NCBI GenBank assembly: GCA_028703735.1
Contig: JAQVMI010000132.1
Span: forward strand, 1-5,812
Reading direction: 5' to 3'
Source: Candidatus Cloacimonadota bacterium
Lineage (GTDB): Bacteria; Cloacimonadota; Cloacimonadia; Cloacimonadales; Cloacimonadaceae
DNA: 5,812 nt
The notes beneath the pieces were generated by a model. That model ran no database searches and was not told where the DNA came from. It saw only the letters and a list, made by a program, of their open reading frames with translations. Of this stretch, positions 1 to 5,812 are shown piece after piece. The number at the start of each line of letters is the position of its first letter. Within the stretch, counting starts at the first letter, position 1. A program made the translations under genes and the position numbers.

Positions 1-1961
1 TGCAACAATGCGATGTGAACGTGCAGATTAGCAACCAAGTGGCAATTACAGTTACTACTCTAAAATATATAAACCAAAGCGAATCTGCCACTCAAACTGT
101 TTTTGGTTTCCCTCTGCCTATGGAATCCAGTGCAACGGCACTAAGCTGGAAAGTTAACGGCTTGTGGTATAATGCAGTTATAGAACCTGGCAGCCAGGGT
201 TCTGTAACACCTCCGGGTACAAGCATGAATCCTTCCCTGGATGCACATTTGGGTAAAACACCTTTATTTTTTAACATCCCCCAGTTTGCTCCACCAAATA
301 CTGAGGTGATTGTGCAATTAACCTACGTAGAACTACTTAGTTATAGCAATGGTAACGTTTCTTACAGCTATCCTTCCGATTATGATTATTTTGAAAATCC
401 TACCCTGGATAGTTTGAACGTAAGTATCCTGGTTACAGGTTCAAGGCAGATCACCAGTCTAAATCTGACAGGTTTTCCCGGTGCAGTTGTTACGATCGAT
501 AGTTCTACAGCAGGAGCTACGCTAAATCTGAATAATTTTACCTCTACCGTGAACATCGAAGTAAACTACAGCCTCGCTATGCAAAACCTGGGTGCCGATA
601 CTTTTAGCACTTTGATAGATCACAGCAATGTTCCGGATGATCTGGGTGATGGTTTCTTCATGTCTGTGGTAGAGCCACAACCTTCGGGAAACGTTATCCA
701 AAAATACTTCACCTTTATGCTTGACCGCAGCAACAATATGTTTGGCACCACTCTTCAGCAAGCAAAAAATGCAGCCATATATATGATCTCAAATCTTAAT
801 CCGGGAGATTATTTCAATGTGGTGGATTTTTCTACCGCTGCCGGCACTTTTGCGGTTAATCATGTCCCCTATAACGAGCAAAATCGTGATCTTGCCATTT
901 GTTATATCACGAATCTGGATGCTCAGGGTTTATGCAATATTTCAGGGGCGTTTGATACTGCAGTGCCTCAGTTTATTTCTGCTCCTGCTAATGCTGCAAA
1001 TATTATTGTGTTTTTAACCAATGGCTTCCCCACTGTTGGTATTCTTACTACTCCCGAATTGGTTACGCACATAAATAATCTGGTTCAGGAAACCGAGCGC
1101 AACGTAAATATATTTTCTTTTGGAGTAGGCAATAATGTTGCATTTCAATTGCTTAGCCAGATTTCTGCAGCCAATCAAGGAATTGCAGTCTCTGCAGGAA
1201 TAAACGATTTACAGAGCATACTAATCGATTTCTACACCAACATCCGCAATCCCATCCTGCTGGATGCCGTTTTAACTGTTGTGGGAAGCGTGGGGAATAT
1301 CGGTGAAATTTACCCCAATCCCCTGCCCAATTTGTATTTGGGTAACCAGATGATTGTCTGTGGCAGGTATCATGCAGGACAAACTATCACGCTGGGTATT
1401 GAAGGCTATGCCCTGGGGAGTCAGGTTACTTACAGTTATGAATCTAAGCTGAACAACGCTCCATTGCCGCAATACGTATTCCTGATGAAGATTTGGGCTA
1501 AACTGAAGATAGAGTATCTGATGAACCAATACTATCAGCTTGATCCGTATTCGACCGAAGCTATAGTTCTACACGATCAAATTGTGCAGATAAGTGTGGA
1601 TTATGGGGTGCTGTGCTCCTTCACCAGCTTTACCGGTGAAACGGATATAGAAGATGAACTCGCCATAGTTCCTCTAAAACCATTTAAGCTTAGGGGAAAC
1701 TATCCCAATCCCTTCAATCCCGAAACCAGTATTAGCTTTGAAGTATTAAGCCCGCTGCATGGAAGTTTTTCTCTAAAAATCTATAACTTGCGCGGTCAAT
1801 TGATTCGCACCCTGCACGTTACAGTTAATGGCATGGGAGTATATCAGATTGTGTGGGATGGAAAGGATGAGCTTGGGAACTCTGCTGCCAGCGGTGTGTA
1901 TTACTACTCTTTGGAATCCGGCAGCTTTCAGAGCACTGCAAAAATGTTGCTTATGAAATAA
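1..1961 (+). CDS. Secreted VIT-VWA domain protein with C-terminal FlgD-like/type IX-type sorting tail (5' partial)
   Basis: The reading frame is open to the left edge (first full codon at 3, reading QQCD before the GTG at 15). The GTG at 15 has no ribosome binding site and no signal peptide follows it, so the true start lies upstream. Numbering from that GTG, residues 1-120 match a VIT domain (VQISNQVAITVTT, then VFGFPLP at 29-35 and a YSYP end). Residues 230-410 are a von Willebrand factor A domain (FMLDRSNNMFG, LNPGDYFNVVDFS, IVFLTNGFPTVG, IFSFGVG). Residues 485-540 carry the helical segment usual after VWA in this family (KIWAKLKIEYL to YGVLCSFTSF). Residues 556-648 form a FlgD-like Ig/sorting domain with NYPNPFNPET at 562-571 and a GVYYYSLESG...KMLLMK end. 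Domain order matches ITIH-like bacterial surface proteins, so a role in adhesion or surface binding is inferred. The MIDAS residues are substituted (D237-S239-N241, C307, N336), so metal-dependent ligand binding is doubtful. The domain calls are firm; the ligand is unknown. Confidence 0.9.
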   Translation, partial: QQCDVNVQISNQVAITVTTLKYINQSESATQTVFGFPLPMESSATALSWKVNGLWYNAVIEPGSQGSVTPPGTSMNPSLDAHLGKTPLFFNIPQFAPPNTEVIVQLTYVELLSYSNGNVSYSYPSDYDYFENPTLDSLNVSILVTGSRQITSLNLTGFPGAVVTIDSSTAGATLNLNNFTSTVNIEVNYSLAMQNLGADTFSTLIDHSNVPDDLGDGFFMSVVEPQPSGNVIQKYFTFMLDRSNNMFGTTLQQAKNAAIYMISNLNPGDYFNVVDFSTAAGTFAVNHVPYNEQNRDLAICYITNLDAQGLCNISGAFDTAVPQFISAPANAANIIVFLTNGFPTVGILTTPELVTHINNLVQETERNVNIFSFGVGNNVAFQLLSQISAANQGIAVSAGINDLQSILIDFYTNIRNPILLDAVLTVVGSVGNIGEIYPNPLPNLYLGNQMIVCGRYHAGQTITLGIEGYALGSQVTYSYESKLNNAPLPQYVFLMKIWAKLKIEYLMNQYYQLDPYSTEAIVLHDQIVQISVDYGVLCSFTSFTGETDIEDELAIVPLKPFKLRGNYPNPFNPETSISFEVLSPLHGSFSLKIYNLRGQLIRTLHVTVNGMGVYQIVWDGKDELGNSAASGVYYYSLESGSFQSTAKMLLMK

Positions 1962-1972
1962 TGAATACCAGT

Positions 1973-2059
1973 ATGGACTTGATGGACTGAATGGACAATA
2001 TGGACGGTTGGTTATCGCTGAAACCTGTCCATAAAGTCCATCGAATCCACAGAATCTAC
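1973..2059. repeat. 9-nt-phased inverted array of ATGGAC / GTCCAT units (imperfect long hairpin)
   Basis: Four ATGGAC hexamers start at 1973, 1982, 1991 and 2000, each exactly 9 nt apart with varying 3-nt spacers. After a gap of about 20 nt, GTCCAT occurs at 2027 and 2036, followed in the same 9-nt phase by degenerate units ATCCAC (2045) and ATCTAC (2054). The two arms are inverted: 1975-1997 can pair with 2026-2048 in a 23-position stem with 19 Watson-Crick pairs, one G-U pair and three mismatches. Within the loop GGTT (2010-2013) can pair with AACC (2022-2025). The array begins 11 nt after the stop codon of the VWA gene. No T-run follows the stem, so it is not a classical intrinsic terminator, although it could block transcription or protect the 3' end of the mRNA. 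It may be a family of dispersed intergenic repeats; that is inference. Confidence 0.85.
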
Positions 2060-2076
2060 ACAGCATCGCTCAATAT

Positions 2077-2126
2077 TTAATCATTATGAAGAAAACACTT
2101 GACAGATAATTCTGATTAATCATTAT
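2077..2126 (+). repeat. 11-bp direct repeat (TTAATCATTAT) in the spacer
   Basis: TTAATCATTAT occurs at 2077-2087 and again at 2116-2126, 39 bp apart. Each copy is followed shortly by GAA (GAAGAAAAC after the first, TGAAATAT after the second). The two copies bracket the TTGACA hexamer at 2099. They could be a pair of regulator half-sites or a small local duplication. The region is very AT-rich, so chance similarity is possible. Confidence 0.4.
2099..2126 (+). promoter_or_regulatory. Possible sigma-70-type promoter for the lipoprotein gene pair
   Basis: TTGACA at 2099-2104 is a perfect -35 hexamer. With a 16-nt spacer the best -10 is CATTAT (2121-2126, four of six consensus bases). A better -10-like TATGAT at 2132-2137 lies too far away (27 nt) to pair with it. 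The site is in the right place, upstream of the ribosome binding site and downstream of the hairpin array. The weak -10 and the uncertain promoter consensus of this lineage keep the call tentative. Confidence 0.3.
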
Positions 2127-2151
2127 TGAAATATGATGTATTTATATGAAT

Positions 2152-2156
2152 AGGAG
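2152..2156 (+). promoter_or_regulatory. Ribosome binding site (AGGAG) of the lipoprotein gene
   Basis: AGGAG lies 5 nt before the ATG at 2162. It fixes that start over the in-frame ATG at 2177 (residue M6), which has no Shine-Dalgarno sequence. The surrounding leader is AT-rich and probably unstructured. Confidence 0.8.
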
Positions 2157-2161
2157 TAATT

Positions 2162-4351
2162 ATGAACAATCCGCTTATGAAGATTGTTGCCCTTTGCGTA
2201 CTTGTTTTATTTTTTTCTTGTGGGAGAGATAATCCTGTAGCTCCCAAGCCACCAGCAGTAGAGTTTATCAGCTTCAGCGAAGAAAAAATCCCCTTACCCA
2301 ATGATGAATACATCTATCGTCAGGGCATCCAGATTGATCAAAGAAAGGGATGCACCCGTTACGCTTATCGGCTGGGAACCGCTACAAATGCACTCCCTGC
2401 TGGTTACTTCGCTGATGAGGAAGGTTGGATATTTTTCCGAACTCATGGTTCGGGAGATACGATTCCTCTCTCTGAGCCAGGTGAACATAGAAGTATATGG
2501 ACTTCTCAAGCATCCCTAAGCTGTGAATTCCCTTCTACAGAGGGTAAAATCCACAATCTGATAAACCATATTGATCTAAAGGTTAAATCTGAGAATGGAG
2601 AGATAAATACATTCAGTTCTGCTTTTAAGAGTAACCGTTTTGTCGGTAGCCGGATTATTGTTCCTTTCGCAAATGGTGCCACCACCTCCACGGGAATGGA
2701 ATTTCAATTGCAGGAAGTGATTGGCGATGTTTTGATGGAAGGCATGTATGCTCAACACTTTATGTACCGGCTGAACATCCTGAATGAAAGTCTGGAAGTT
2801 ATTAGCAGCACTGATTGGTATAGCAGCTTGGAAATGCCAGATTTGCGAAAAGTTATTCTAAATAGTACCACCCTTCCCGCAATCACAGCAAACACAGCTA
2901 ACCAATTCACTCAATTCGAGTGTTATGTGGTTAGCCGCCAAGGTGTTCAGGAAGCAACCACAAAATCTGTTTATTTCCGTGCTCAAACTGGCAATAAACC
3001 CGTAGCTATGATCTATCCTGAAACTATCACCGGTTTTGGTCAATACCACTACAGTATCAAAGATTGGGACATGTATCCATACGATGTTATCCCTTCGAAT
3101 GATAACCGCAAGAACCGTAATCTATGGAGATCAAACAATGTTTATGAAGCGATCAATTCACCTGATTTCAAACTTCACCTAAGGTGGGGTTATGCTGGTC
3201 AATATGCTTTTTATCAAGATGGCGATGTAATTATTAGCAATAATCCCTTTAATAGTGAAACAAATCAATGTCTGAATGAACAGAACGTTAATTACTACAG
3301 TAAGATTGTTGCATTTGATCTGAGGCTCGATGAAGCTCCTCTATTAGCTTTAGACCAATTCATTGAGCCGCAGTTAGTTACCCACGAAAATGGAGGTACC
3401 TGGCTAAGAGTGAAGAACATTAACGATAATGCCCGTCACTGTACGCTGAGTAACATTGCCAATGGTAATCATTCTCTTGAAGTCTGCGCCATAGATTTGC
3501 AGGGTGTTTGTAGTAACCCAGTCTCAGTTCAGATAAACTTAGTGCCATTCAAGCCACTGAACAATCGAAGTGGAATTTTAATCGTGGATGATACGGTGAA
3601 CCATAATATGTATTCGCCCGAAACCTATGTGAATAATTTCTATAATTCAGTCGTACCCAGCTTATATGGACAAGTTGATAGTTTCCAATGTGATGCCGGG
3701 AATGGTCTGTTCAATAGAATCTCACCTGTACTTATGCAAGATTTTTATGCTGTTGTCTGGCATAGTGATAATCCTTCGAATTCAGGAAGTCTTCAGTTTT
3801 ATAGCATTGATTCACTGGAGTTATACTTGTCTGGCGGAGGAAAACTGATCATAAGTGGAACGAGTAAATTAGTAAGTATTTTTCAAGGTATGAATACCCA
3901 AGATTTTCTATCCAACCGCTTGGGGATAAACTCAACAAATTACTTGGGCTATCTTTCACTTAATCAGGCTAGCAATCCTTTTTTTATCAATGCTATCGGT
4001 TTGAATGGCTTAAACGGTATTACTCTTGATCTTACTGAACCGTTTAACTCAATTGTAAACCTCAGGAAAGGTTTATCAGCAATCACCTATTTTAATCCTG
4101 ACACGGTGATGAATTACCTCTATGGTTTTGGTTGCAAACCGGTTGATTCTCCGAACTATCCACCTACTCAAGCGCAATATGACCTTTACTCATCTAAATT
4201 CGTAGCTTATAAATACAGCAATGCTGATTCAAGGGTGGTTGTTTTTGGTTTCCCTCTTTCCTACATGGAACAAGCTGATGTAGAAACCGCATTACAGAGT
4301 ATATTCAATGACATCTTAGGTGCTCAGTATGCAAACGGGAGTTCAAAATGA
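2162..4351 (+). CDS. Outer-surface/periplasmic lipoprotein with Ig-like beta regions and C-terminal Rossmann-like (GATase1-like/DUF4350-type) domain
   Basis: A complete 729-residue protein with AGGAG 5 nt before its ATG. The N-terminus (K7, hydrophobic 8-18, then FFSC with Cys20) is a type II signal peptide with a somewhat degenerate lipobox. A Pro-rich tether (NPVAPKPP) follows. Residues 33-275 look beta-rich and match no family I recognise. Residues 280-460 resemble the 'Y-x-LD ... tL-nl-nG-HsLeV-A-D-G' Ig-like modules of envelope proteins in this phylum (NIANGNHSLEVCAIDLQG at 431-448). Residues 470-720 look like a Rossmann-type domain related to GATase1-like/DUF4350 modules of secreted proteins: GILIVDDTVNHN (471-482), FYAVVWHSDN (528-537), LYLSGGGKLIISG (554-566) and RVVVFGFPLS (691-700). 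I see no catalytic Cys-His pair, so a structural or binding role is more likely. It has no C-terminal sorting tail, in contrast to the upstream protein, which fits membrane anchoring by lipid. Its stop overlaps the next start. Function is unknown. Confidence 0.85.
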   Translation: MNNPLMKIVALCVLVLFFSCGRDNPVAPKPPAVEFISFSEEKIPLPNDEYIYRQGIQIDQRKGCTRYAYRLGTATNALPAGYFADEEGWIFFRTHGSGDTIPLSEPGEHRSIWTSQASLSCEFPSTEGKIHNLINHIDLKVKSENGEINTFSSAFKSNRFVGSRIIVPFANGATTSTGMEFQLQEVIGDVLMEGMYAQHFMYRLNILNESLEVISSTDWYSSLEMPDLRKVILNSTTLPAITANTANQFTQFECYVVSRQGVQEATTKSVYFRAQTGNKPVAMIYPETITGFGQYHYSIKDWDMYPYDVIPSNDNRKNRNLWRSNNVYEAINSPDFKLHLRWGYAGQYAFYQDGDVIISNNPFNSETNQCLNEQNVNYYSKIVAFDLRLDEAPLLALDQFIEPQLVTHENGGTWLRVKNINDNARHCTLSNIANGNHSLEVCAIDLQGVCSNPVSVQINLVPFKPLNNRSGILIVDDTVNHNMYSPETYVNNFYNSVVPSLYGQVDSFQCDAGNGLFNRISPVLMQDFYAVVWHSDNPSNSGSLQFYSIDSLELYLSGGGKLIISGTSKLVSIFQGMNTQDFLSNRLGINSTNYLGYLSLNQASNPFFINAIGLNGLNGITLDLTEPFNSIVNLRKGLSAITYFNPDTVMNYLYGFGCKPVDSPNYPPTQAQYDLYSSKFVAYKYSNADSRVVVFGFPLSYMEQADVETALQSIFNDILGAQYANGSSK
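4337..4341 (+). promoter_or_regulatory. Ribosome binding site (GGGAG) inside the end of the lipoprotein gene
   Basis: GGGAG lies 6 nt before the ATG at 4348 and within the last codons of the lipoprotein gene. With the ATGA overlap (4348-4351) it supports this start and suggests translational coupling of the two genes. Confidence 0.75.
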
Positions 4352-5812
4352 AGTACTTGTTGATCTTGACTGTTGGCATTCTTTGTTCGTTTGCTTATGC
4401 CAGCACGACAAATGATGACATGTTTGATGGTAAATCTATGGTTTTTGAGAATCACACCGCTGGTAATATGAAATTGGAGACATCGAATTACGGATATTTC
4501 CGCAATCTTACTTTTCCTGCATATGCACCCTTTTTAATGGTGGCGGAAAGCGGAACTTGGATTTCAGCCAAACGTTATCGTCGGGATTCATTAGGTAATT
4601 TGCTTTACTGGTTAGCGCAAGTTCCTTCTGCAGAACATGATACATTGGTTACTGCCGATGACCCCCTTTGGAATTCAGGGTTGATGGCAGCTACCGACAC
4701 TCTCACGAGCGTAGCAATTGAAGGTGATACAAACCTATGTGAATTACTCCCGGCATACAACCCTCTTGCTTATACCAATCCATTTTTCTCTGTTTACAAT
4801 CTTCAAGATAGAGTATTAAAATCCATTCTGGGTTTTCCTGCCCCTCGTCAGTTTTCAATCCCTGATCCACAAGAATCATATTGCTTCAGCATTCCTCAGA
4901 CAAGCGCTTTTAACACGCCAGGATTGGAGACCCTTTCAGCCTATTATTATGATTATTGCCCTTTGGGAACACCTGGTGATCGGGATTGGGGGTGTGATAG
5001 TTATCATCAAACTCACATTCCGCTTGGGCTTGCAATCCACCGTGAAAGTTATGCTTGGAGTCTGCAGGGTTTTGATGATTTCATCGTTATCAAAAACATC
5101 ATTTACAACACAAGTGATATAGACACACTTTTTGATATTGCCATTTCAGAATTCGTTGATTGCGATATCAAACCTGTTAGTACAGGGATAGAAGGAGTTC
5201 ATAACGATAAAAGCGGTTATATTAAAGGTGTTTACGAATTCGCATATTCAATGAGTTTTGATGCTTACACCGATACGATGTTGGTTTGTAACTATGTTGG
5301 GAACAAAATTATTATACCTGTCATAAATGTGAACCACCATGGCTGGTTTTGGAAAAAGGGACAATGTCCTGATGATAGCAACCCAAGAAACTTGAACCCA
5401 TCTCATAGTACTGCCAACGAGAAATACTGGTTGGCAACTGGCAGGAACCCGAATACATCTTACTTTACACCCTTGCGTCCCGAAGCTAATGACCAGACCG
5501 AATGGGAGCAATCTAATCCTACAGACACTCGTTTCTTGAATACAGTTTATGGAAACCTACCTACAGCATCAACACCCAATCCAGAAGGTAGATTGAATAT
5601 TGCCCCCAGTAGCAACCTTACATACTACTCTGTGTTTTTCACTGGTAACAGCAAACCAATCCTGAAAAGTAAGTGCCTCGCAATTGAGAGCTTTATCAAT
5701 GGCGGGATGCAGATGGGGGATACTACTGGGCTTACCTGTCTGCCATATTTCTATGAACCAACAGTGGAACTGCCAAGCAATTTTCATATGGCTTGGCAGT
5801 CATACACCGATC
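4348..5812 (+). CDS. Sec-exported protein of an uncharacterised Cloacimonadota/Marinimicrobia-type surface family (3' partial)
   Basis: The frame is open from ATG 4348 to the right edge (488 codons, no stop). The start is supported by GGGAG at 4337 and an ATGA overlap with the lipoprotein gene. Residues 1-18 (MKYLLILTVGILCSFAYA) are a classical signal peptide with an AYA|S cleavage site. The mature protein begins with a module I associate with large exported proteins of this phylum: GNMKLETSNYGYFRN (39-53), a Pro/Tyr-rich stretch, ESGTWISAKR (67-76, where relatives usually have a G-LWIGA-like motif), and HIPLGLAIHRESYAWSLQGFDDFIVIKNIIYN (split here as HIPLGLAI at 223-230, RESYAWSLQGFDDFIVIKNI at 232-251) followed by an acidic DCDI (271-274). 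Nine cysteines lie in the visible mature part (131, 179, 204, 216, 272, 314, 340, 443, 464). Relatives often end in a type IX-type sorting domain, which would be beyond the window. The family resemblance is from memory; its biochemical role is unknown. Cell-surface or secreted location is inferred from the signal peptide and the lipoprotein partner. Confidence 0.85.
   Translation, partial: MKYLLILTVGILCSFAYASTTNDDMFDGKSMVFENHTAGNMKLETSNYGYFRNLTFPAYAPFLMVAESGTWISAKRYRRDSLGNLLYWLAQVPSAEHDTLVTADDPLWNSGLMAATDTLTSVAIEGDTNLCELLPAYNPLAYTNPFFSVYNLQDRVLKSILGFPAPRQFSIPDPQESYCFSIPQTSAFNTPGLETLSAYYYDYCPLGTPGDRDWGCDSYHQTHIPLGLAIHRESYAWSLQGFDDFIVIKNIIYNTSDIDTLFDIAISEFVDCDIKPVSTGIEGVHNDKSGYIKGVYEFAYSMSFDAYTDTMLVCNYVGNKIIIPVINVNHHGWFWKKGQCPDDSNPRNLNPSHSTANEKYWLATGRNPNTSYFTPLRPEANDQTEWEQSNPTDTRFLNTVYGNLPTASTPNPEGRLNIAPSSNLTYYSVFFTGNSKPILKSKCLAIESFINGGMQMGDTTGLTCLPYFYEPTVELPSNFHMAWQSYTD
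5769..5800. repeat. Perfect 10-bp inverted repeat with 12-nt loop, inside the third gene
   Basis: ACTGCCAAGC (5769-5778) is followed after 12 nt by its exact reverse complement GCTTGGCAGT (5791-5800). It lies in frame within the coding sequence and is not followed by a T-run, so it is not a terminator. It could be an mRNA hairpin or chance. Confidence 0.5.

Noticed and set aside
15..17. GTG as the start codon of the first gene
   Set aside because: The frame stays open to position 3, no ribosome binding site precedes it, the VIT domain already begins there, and an exported protein with a sorting tail must have a signal peptide upstream. It is an internal Val codon of a truncated gene.
817..1017. 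Plus-strand hydrophobic open frame of 66 codons inside the VWA gene
   Set aside because: It is out of frame within a well-conserved VWA domain. Its Leu/Ile richness is what is expected from shifted reading of this coding sequence, and no ribosome binding site supports it.
1973..2048. The hairpin array as a classical rho-independent terminator
   Set aside because: No T-run follows the stem on either strand and the loop is long. A terminating effect is possible but the sequence does not show the standard signal.
1973..2059. The phased array as a CRISPR
   Set aside because: The units are 6 nt with 3-nt spacers and invert half-way. There are no 24-37-nt repeats, no unique spacers and no cas genes.
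1773..2066. Minus-strand open frame of 97 codons across the end of the VWA gene and the repeat array
   Set aside because: It is mostly antisense to a confident gene, its start lies in the hairpin array, and its translation shows no domain or signal peptide.
98..4257. Identical 18-nt word at 98-115 and 4240-4257, within the VWA gene and the lipoprotein gene
   Set aside because: In both places it encodes VFGFPL in frame, but in unrelated domains (the VIT domain and the Rossmann-like domain). Flanking sequence does not match, so shared peptide plus shared codon preference explains it better than recombination.
5248..5787. Two minus-strand open frames (5248-5511 and 5569-5787)
   Set aside because: Both are antisense to the third gene, whose plus-strand frame is continuous with a signal peptide, ribosome binding site and family motifs.

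Overview
The window most resembles the genome of an anaerobic Cloacimonadota-type bacterium (the Candidatus Cloacimonas group) or a close relative in the Fibrobacterota/Marinimicrobia/Ignavibacteria neighbourhood. The evidence is a C-terminal FlgD-like/type IX-type sorting tail opening with the signature NYPNPFNPET, and a run of large Asn/Tyr/Ser-rich exported proteins with coding that leans mildly to AT. The family resemblances are recalled from memory of such genomes. No search was run, so the taxonomic call is an inference.

Layout, all on the + strand: (1) positions 1-1961 hold the 3' part of a secreted VIT-VWA (inter-alpha-trypsin-inhibitor heavy-chain-like) protein with a C-terminal sorting domain; its start and signal peptide lie upstream of the window. 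(2) Positions 1962-2161 are an intergenic spacer. It holds a strictly 9-nt-phased inverted array of ATGGAC/GTCCAT units able to fold into a long imperfect hairpin, an 11-bp direct repeat flanking a perfect TTGACA hexamer, and a clear ribosome binding site. (3) Positions 2162-4351 encode a complete 729-residue lipoprotein with beta-rich Ig-like regions and a C-terminal Rossmann-like (GATase1-like/DUF4350-type) domain. (4) Positions 4348-5812 encode the first 488 residues of a Sec-exported protein, joined to the lipoprotein gene by an ATGA start-stop overlap and running off the right edge.

The last two genes form a translationally coupled pair and probably act together at the cell envelope. The VWA gene is probably a separate upstream unit, because the hairpin array and a possible promoter lie between them. 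No enzyme with an intact, recognisable active site, no RNA gene, no CRISPR array and no transposase is visible. The observations most worth a second look are the VWA domain whose three MIDAS signature positions are all substituted, and the phased inverted repeat array. I see no convincing new multi-gene system in this window.
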